Of a stretch of 64,000 nucleotides of DNA, positions 57,176 through 64,000 are shown piece by piece. The stretch lies in the NCBI GenBank assembly GCA_047967505.1, contig CM106541.1; one strand, 5' to 3'. This DNA comes from Dipteris shenzhenensis (taxonomy: Eukaryota > Polypodiophyta > Polypodiopsida > Gleicheniales). Position 1 is the stretch's first letter, and every line of letters starts with the position of its first letter. Below the pieces are notes generated by a model. It was not told the DNA's origin. It searched no databases and was given only the letters and a program-made list of their open reading frames with translations. Position numbers and translations under genes: made by a program.

Positions 57176-58343
57176 ATGTGCACATGGAGATCAGTGGCTT
57201 TCATGAACATGCATGGATTTTCTCTACACAAGATACTTCCACTAAACGAAGAGGGTGGCAACACCTCCTTCGAATGGCACCGAGGGCATTCCTCTCGAAT
57301 GTGGATGGAAGTATATGAGATAAGAAGGGTCTTATCACTTGCCTTTCATGAAGGTCAAGGGCAATGTCTACTTCCTTTACAAAAATATAGAGAAATGAAA
57401 AAAAAAAGACATGGTACATGATGAATAAAATGAGAATACAAGCAATAATAGAGTCGAAACATTATACATCACTGTAAAAGTGACTTCTCCATATCCCATC
57501 AACCATTTGCTATTAAATGTCACCACTATTATGGGTGACTAAATGGAGAAAAGTTCATTAATTTTGTAGAGCTTGGCGAACAGCTGTGTGTGGTTTGGTG
57601 CGTGCAAGTCATCCATGCGAAGATGGCAATGTGATTCAACATGAAGAAGGCAAGAATCTTGAGTGTTCTGAATGAAACAGAGGACAAGAAAGGGAGCCCT
57701 GTGACACTAGAGGAGAGCCGTAAACAACGTTTAGCAAAGCCTATCATCTCAAATGGAATGAAGAGCTAGTGCAGAGAGCGGACCTTAAGCCTTGCATAAG
57801 CTTGGCACCGCAAGTAATTGACATGCGCTGCTCACGTCCTGCGCCACCGCCATCACTTTCAAAATGCCCTCTTTCTCCCATGCTTTTGCTTTTCTTGATT
57901 TACGGAGCTTTATGCTTTTGTTAGCAATTTGGAGCCTGGGCTTTATTTAGAGTTGAAGGCTTCATGCCAAGTGGCTTCATGAGGGTTGAGAAAACCGAAA
58001 ACCTTCTATAGGCTGCCTTGCAGTAAACATATCCACGCGTAACAACAGTTCACACATGTCCTGTCCGCCCAACATGCAATTGTGGGAGTGGAGGACTCGA
58101 TTGGTGCGGCAGGGAGCACCAACACAAGCTCGGGCGGGGTGCCCAAGTCGAGAGTCTTTCTTGCAAACATTGCCGCGAGCTGTTGGAGAGAGTGGCGCCG
58201 CCAAATCATTGTCAAAGGTGTGTCTCTGGGTTAGTTTGCCTAAGCGTCGAAGGTGTGCCTCTGGGTTCGTTTGAAGTGTAAACCCAGAGAGAGATTCAGG
58301 AAACAGGTTATTTAAGAGTGGAATTGGAAAACCACCAGCTGTT
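57176..58343. promoter_or_regulatory. Spacer and upstream region of RPS16
   Basis: No gene is supported. A TGGGCT word near 57937 resembles the site II element of plant ribosomal-protein promoters. A TATA-like TTATTTAAG lies near 58308. Confidence 0.45.
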
Positions 58344-58351
58344 TAGGGTTT
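58344..58351 (-). promoter_or_regulatory. Telo-box (AAACCCTA) upstream of RPS16
   Basis: The plus strand reads TAGGGTTT about 160 bp upstream of the start codon. Telo-boxes near the transcription start are typical of plant translation-machinery genes. Confidence 0.6.
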
Positions 58352-58512
58352 TAGTCATCATCTTCATCTTCTTCAATATGTTCAATTACAAAATAAAGTC
58401 TTCTCCTTTGAACAAAGCTTTCGGTCGCCATAGCCAGAGCCAGAGCTTCCCGTCGCCATAGCCCCCCTCTCCCCACCTCCTTCCCCCATCTCCCTCTTCC
58501 TTTGGCCTCGCC

Positions 58513-58944
58513 ATGACTTCCGTCGAGTCTGTGCAATGCTTCGGCCGTAAAAAAACCGCTGTTGCCGTCGCTTACTGCAAGCGTGGCCGTGGTCTCATCA
58601 AGATCAATGGTTGCCCCATCGAGCTCGTTGAACCCGAAATCCTTCGCTACAAGGCCTTTGAGCCTGTCCTTCTCCTCGGCCGCAACCGGTTTGCTGCCGT
58701 CGACATGCGAATCCGCGTCCGCGGCGGAGGCCACACTTCCCAGATCTATGCCATTCGACAGAGTATCGCCAAGGCTCTTGTCGCCTACTACCAGAAGTAC
58801 GTGGACGAGCAGTCCAAGAAGGAGATCAGGGACATTCTTGTGAGGTATGATAGGACATTGCTTGTCGCCGATCCTCGTCGCTGCGAGCCTAAGAAGTTTG
58901 GAGGAAGAGGTGCCCGTGCTCGTTTCCAGAAATCTTATCGTTGA
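58513..58944 (+). CDS. RPS16: 40S ribosomal protein S16 (uS9)
   Basis: This is a component of the small cytosolic ribosomal subunit near the decoding site; the uS9 C-terminal tail contacts P-site tRNA. The 143-residue frame is intact and intronless. It starts at [20 protein letters not shown], with [20 protein letters not shown], the uS9 core [20 protein letters not shown] and the conserved end [17 protein letters not shown]. Plant S16 proteins are close to this length (about 145 residues). The start is chosen because it is the first ATG of the frame and gives the family N-terminus. The GC-rich third positions differ from the AT-rich surroundings. A C/T-rich leader and telo-box lie upstream. 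This is the clearest functional host gene in the window. Confidence 0.97.
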   Translation: MTSVESVQCFGRKKTAVAVAYCKRGRGLIKINGCPIELVEPEILRYKAFEPVLLLGRNRFAAVDMRIRVRGGGHTSQIYAIRQSIAKALVAYYQKYVDEQSKKEIRDILVRYDRTLLVADPRRCEPKKFGGRGARARFQKSYR

Positions 58945-61393
58945 GTGCCAGTGGGCACGTTCCGTGTCCTCTCCGCATTAGAGATCACATTCACTTTTCT
59001 TTTTGTAGTCGCCGTCTGTCTCTTTATGCCTCTCTTTTGGATTCAAGAGCGTATGCATAACTTGTAGTAATATGCTGAAGTCGTTTCCTCTTTTGGGGCT
59101 TCACCACGAACGGATGGACATGTTGTAGGGGAGGATTTAGCTTCTAGATTGAGTGGAATCGGGCCTTTTGTCCGTATTCGTTAATTTTGAGGTCTTGGGA
59201 GGTACAAGATGGAGTTGCGCTTCGACGGTTTTGGATTATTCTATTTGGCAGTCCTCCTCTCACCTCTACGTCTTACACAGTTCCGGTGTTCAACTAGTGA
59301 ATTAGTGATTTTCTTACCTGGTGATCAACTTTTACGATAGGGTATTGGGGTATTGATTAGTTGATTGCTTCTATTTTCAAATGCAGGGGTTTTATGTGAT
59401 GAAATTCTTATAAACTTGAATAGCTCAAACAGAATTTGAAATGTTTTTAGTGAGCTAGAGTGCATGGGCTTTATCTACGCCGCAGGTTACGATTATGGTG
59501 TGCACAAATCATAGTTTGAAGTGTGCCTTGCATGTAACAGCAACGGCAAATAAAATGCAAGGTGTCGCTAATGTATGATAATTTCAATGTGAGCATTGCA
59601 TGTATATACAGCGTACCTTCATACCTTGTTCCCCTCTAAATCATACGCTTCCGTCTGTGCTTCAGACGTTTGGCCCTTCTATTTGTCTAAATTTGTGGGC
59701 AACTATTGGCATTATTGTTAGACTGCATGGGGAGTCTATTGATTGCAGTTAAATCGTTTCTCTTTTTGGGGAGTGCCGTTTTCACACTTGAGAAGTTAAT
59801 TCTATCCTAAACATTGTTTTTCTCACAGCCTCAAGCTTGGATCAAAGATTTGCAAGAGAAAGAGACCAGTATTTCTGTCTTATGCCTTGAAGTCTTGTGG
59901 ATTTTCTTACTTTTTTCATGGGTTTTAAGGACTTTTAAGTCCAATGTAAATTCCAGGTTTGACAATTATCTTTTTTGCTATGGGAACTGTGCGAGAGATT
60001 GTATGTTGTTGGTACAACAATCATCTTCAGTTAGCTCCTTTCAAAAAAGCCCATCCATGTTTGCTCTCATATCTACGGACTCACTACAAGGCTTACATTG
60101 CAAGAAGGGATTTAAACCAACAGTAACTAGCTGTAGTCATTGCATAAGACTTCTGTGTTGTCTTTTGGAAGCTGCCCAATGTTTTCTGGTCATGTTTCAT
60201 ACTGATACCATGAAAGCAAGGGAAAAGATGTTTGGCCTTTTGTCTCAAGGACTGTTTTGGTGAGGGCAAGATGTTCCTATACTATAAGATTTCTTTTCAA
60301 GATTGGTCTTGTTCAGCTCTTGAAGTTTGTCAGTCTTTTGGTATGAGGTGTCTCCTGGTGTTACCCTGTAGGTACCAGCCCGTCTGTACAGATTGCTCTT
60401 TGTTAGCTTCAAGGTAAGTCTCTAGGCTGATCATTTACTTGAATTCAGGGTTTTTACCACATCTGCATGTAAACTGCATGATGGAAAAGAGAATGGGCGT
60501 GGTTGCCTTAAAAACTAAGCAATTACTCCAATAAATAGTCACGGGCAGTACTTGTGATTGTTCAAATTTTTCAATGCAATCTTGTTAGGGCTTCATTCAT
60601 TTAAACCTTTATACATAAAATACAAACAGAAAGCTATTATGTACATGTCTTTATGTGCACCATATGTCAATACTTGGAGCCACGTCTTTTAGAGCTGCCT
60701 TGCCACCTCCATCGAGAGGATCCCACACCAAGCCACCCCAAGACTTCCTCACTCCCCAAAAGGATAATGGAGGTGTCCTTCCTCCAAACCTTGTGACCAT
60801 TGCCACGTCCCCACAGGTAGCTCAATGCAAAAAACAGAGATTGCTCTACTTATAATTAAGGTCTCAATTCCCAATTACGGCTTGATATTTGGTAATTTAA
60901 GCATTGTGCAAAAGGCCTATAATGTCTTAGATGCATTTGGCGCCTGGGATCTTGTTCTTTTCCATTTAGATAGGTTTTGGTCATTAGTTTAAAATGATCT
61001 GATTTCATTATAGAGTGAATTGATTTGACTGCAATCTCAGAAGTAGAGTGTTGAGATTGGTTGTTTGGGCCTCCACCAAATATACCAATAAAGCCATTTT
61101 AAGGCCTCTAAAAGAGTGTTTCAAGCTCTTAAGTAAATTCCAGAGTGAAAGATGGTAATCATTCCTCAGCCGTGCAGTTATTAAGGGTTAAAGACATGGA
61201 GAACAGCGACAACCAGTCCCCTCCTTATAAATTGTGCATTCTTGGTATTCTAATTTTTATTTTAATGCTTATTATTGGATATTTGTTTAGTTTTGTAGGC
61301 TTATTATAGATTATAAATGTAACGAGATGTGTTTAACTTATCATACTATTGTTTCTTGGTTTTCAATAGAATGCTTGGTGAGACATCATAAAT

Positions 61394-61396
<3 letters not shown>

Positions 61397-61428
<32 letters not shown>
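61397..61428 (+). repeat. (CT)n microsatellite
   Basis: About 16 CT units. It is preceded by 'gtgagacatcataaattatt', which recurs at about 61617 before a shorter (CT)n at 61635-61650. Confidence 0.9.
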
Positions 61429-61429
<1 letters not shown>

Positions 61430-61990
61430 GTTAGCATTGAAATATGCCAACTTTGACACATACGCTTCAATTTATAAACTTTACTCATATATTTAAGACG
61501 GCAAGTCATTCAATACTTATCAAGCTTATTGACATAGATAAGAACTCTATTGGCAAAGATCCTGTGAAGTTGGACATGTGTAACATGTTCTACTTAGGTT
61601 TCCAATCGAAGGCAAGGTGAGACATCATAAATGATTCTCTCTCTCTCTCAATTTAAATGGGAGAGGAAACACATTGCCTTGCTTCTAAACGTCTATGAGC
61701 ATAAAAGTCTAGAAAGACATCCATCTATTAACTTATTATTACATTACATTAAATTGATAGGAAAACAATATGGACAATTTTGTAACTCTATCATGGTCCA
61801 AATTTTCAACTGAGGAAAAACTTGTTACTCTGCACCATGAAAGAATAGAAACTCATAATTCAATAAAACTTTTTTATCCACCTATCCAAGTCAGCAAGAA
61901 ATGATTTGAGCATCCAAAAATACCAAAAAGGGCATTCTCCAACTCAGCAAGAAATGCAACAATTTTGCCTTCCGTACTCAGGCATGAACT

Positions 61991-62090
61991 TTATCACATA
62001 AACTTTGAATATGTATATTTTTAAATCACCTTATGAACTTTTATCACATAAACTTTGAACATGTATATTTTTAAGTCACCTTTGTAGCTT
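61991..62090 (+). repeat. 50-bp tandem duplication
   Basis: 'ttatcacataaactttgaa' through 'atgtatatttttaa.tcacc' at 61991 recurs at 62041, nearly identical. Confidence 0.88.
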
Positions 62091-62991
62091 TCTTTAAATT
62101 TACAGAACATTAAACCTCAACCATGATTTTTTGAGCTAGTACACGTGCCCGAGTTATAAAATACCAAACTTGTTAACTCACCGTACCCTGCATAATACAC
62201 ACATTCGGGTCTGATCATCGTAGCTGGATCACCTCCTGCTATTAAGTCCTTATCATTTCAACTCCTACCATGCATTTTTCTATACCTTACACGATCCAAA
62301 CGGCCCTTCTTACTTTCTCAAGCGAAACAGCCCAGAAAAAAACAGCTAACCTGAAGTTGTTTCAACACTTGCAAGATTCCAAGCAATCTCAATTTCTAAA
62401 CTAAATTAATCATAGCAATAGAGGTCCTACTCAATGTGTTGGCGACCCTTTCCTTTCTCCATCCATCCCGCCTCGAATCATACTGACAGCTCAACTCATC
62501 TAACCAAACTTATTACAGAGACAAAGTCTTATACAATGACCACCTTTAGGAAAATGTGCAAAAAGAAATACATTGAACAGATTTGCATAGATTGAATGCG
62601 CTCGGGCTTTGCCTCTCTAATTGTTGCCCTGATTAGCAATTGTAAATGCAGCCAGTGGCAACCAGGAGGCTATAGCTGCTTGCTCGTCGTTGCTACAGTT
62701 CAAGGGTTCAGCGTGGGACTTCATTGTCAGTCTCCACAAAATAACTGTGGTAGTTATACATTCGCCATGAGATACATAATAGCTTGAATCACATAATAAG
62801 CTAGCAGTAGGCCGTGCTACATTTCCATAGATTAAGGAGACGTTCACAACTGCTCATAAGAAATAGATTGCAAACGTCTTAGTAAAAAGGTCTGTGCCAA
62901 CTGATTTTGAAGTTGAAAGACTGTCTATCTAGCTCCTTCCAAGCTGTTGTGTCTCAAGTAAGCATGAGGTAGAATACTTTTGAAAGACACG

Positions 62992-63035
62992 TGATACGAT
63001 TGGAACGTATGGGCTTTGTCCATGCCAATCGTATC
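62992..63035. repeat. Short hairpin with 11-bp perfect outer stem
   Basis: GATACGATTGG (62992-63002) pairs with CCAATCGTATC (63025-63035). The interior GTATGG and CCATGC can extend it, leaving a small loop. Confidence 0.8.
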
Positions 63036-64000
63036 GAATGTCTCCCTCTACTCCTGAAAGTCATAAAGCTTGCGCTAGTAGGCGGCACCGCGTACTTTAA
63101 CCTCCACCTTGTATCTTGATTTCTTTCAAATGTACAAATATCTGACGTTATTTGATGGCACTTCATAGTCATTTTTGTCGCTCCCCTTTATTTTGCAAGA
63201 GTGACGACCTGCAAGAGTGATTGGATAGCACTTCTTGCGGCCGCCCAAACCAGATTTCACACAAGGCAATCAATGTATCTTCCCTCCCGAATCACTGCCA
63301 CAGACTTTAATACAATTGCTCTCGACTGCTCAAAATCTGAGCCGAAAGTCAAGTATCAGTACCATCTTCCATTACTGTTTCGTATATACTCTCTCTCTTT
63401 CTTCGGTAAGGATGGAACGTTGGATCTCTGAATGCACTCGAGAGGTATGGGGATCTTTGATAGTGTGAGCGTTAGAGCTAATATATAGCTCACCCAGTGT
63501 TCACACAAAACATTTTTCTCAACAAATCACAGAGCATGGGGTTTCAAATCTTGAAGGTTTTTCCTAGGAATTTGTCAAGTTTTTAGCTAAAATATAACTG
63601 AACTGCGTGAGATTTTGTAAACTTTACAAAAGTGAGAATAATTTTTATGGGAGAAAATGAAAATGTTGCAGGTTCATTGTATATAGTTTGAGGGTTTTGT
63701 GTGTGAACACTCACTCACCCTCATTGGGGGAATTTCGGACTAAAAAAGATCCTCTTCCATTAGTCCCTTAAGATTTGTGATTAGCAAACCAGCCAATGGG
63801 AAAGCTTGGGCATTAAAAGAATAGAGTATTTCATATTGGCCTCTCATTGGTGAAGAGTCCTCCCTTGGTCCCCACTAGGCTCCCACTTGCCTCCCTCTTG
63901 CCCCCATCACCTCCTGGGGCATTTACTCTCTCCCTTCACTTTTGGTTGGTCCCCATACCCTCCATCCTCTGCCCCAAATTCATGAGTTTTTTTTTCTTCC

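Larger units (their letters stand above)
58945..64000. other. RPS16 3' region and intergenic DNA; no further gene supported
   Basis: The first few hundred bases are likely the RPS16 3' untranslated region. Open stretches at 59814-60263 and elsewhere lack family motifs. I found no tRNA-like structure. Small repeats are listed separately. Confidence 0.5.

Noticed and set aside
58351-58734. 127-codon minus-strand frame opposite RPS16
   Set aside because: It is a shadow of the GC-rich RPS16 coding sequence on the other strand.
59814-60263. 149-codon open frame downstream of RPS16
   Set aside because: No recognisable motif, Cys/Leu/Ser-rich random-like composition, and no supporting gene structure.

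Overview
The window is nuclear DNA of a land plant. It has one clean eukaryotic housekeeping gene (40S ribosomal protein S16, uS9), GT-AG introns, Ty1/copia elements with initiator-tRNA-Met primer sites, a plant CACTA (En/Spm) transposon with the TNPA-like plus TNPD-like gene pair, and Arabidopsis-type CCCTAAA telomere-like repeats. The sequence does not fix the species. The density of nested, decayed transposable elements suggests a large, repeat-rich genome (a fern, lycophyte or gymnosperm would fit, but this is inference).

Layout. 1-4756: 5' part of a Ty1/copia retrotransposon on the minus strand. 4757-7230: broken Ty3/gypsy fragment (+). 7499-8348: 3' end of a second copy of the same copia family (-). 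8349-10300: 3' fragment of a LINE (+). 12268-22409: a complete 10.1 kb CACTA transposon with 3-bp ATT target duplications. It has a TNPA-like gene (-) with two stops, an apparently intact eight-exon TNPD-like transposase (+), and a 2.2 kb palindromic repeat array between these divergent genes. 23210-23650: a small ATL-like RING-H2 membrane protein gene (-). 24132-24820: a foldback element. 25691-38721: the most interesting region, a candidate undescribed large DNA transposon. It has 25-bp perfect terminal inverted repeats, inner arrays of the palindrome ACCTCGATCGAGGT, a DDE-type transposase I cannot place in a superfamily (+), and a convergent RING-H2 gene with an unfamiliar N-terminal region (-). 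Between the two genes lies a tandem array whose later units carry telomere-like CCCTAAA repeats. 39590-44290: a LINE lacking its RT active-site box, flanked by 1-kb purine-rich direct repeats. 45212-47684: a decayed unknown retroelement-like gene (-). 51481-57175: a full copia element with 231-bp LTRs (+), integrase lost and part of RT inverted. 58513-58944: RPS16. 58945-64000: no gene seen, only simple repeats.

How the parts relate. Almost all coding sequence belongs to mobile elements. The likely host genes are RPS16, with plant ribosomal-protein promoter motifs, and the RING-H2 gene at 23.2-23.65 kb. In the CACTA element the sub-terminal palindrome CGTCGCTATATAGCGACG also occurs just upstream of the transposase gene, so the factor that binds the ends could also control the promoter. 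The candidate element at 25.7-38.7 kb has convergent genes with palindrome arrays on the outer side of each. All four internal stops in its two genes are TAG.
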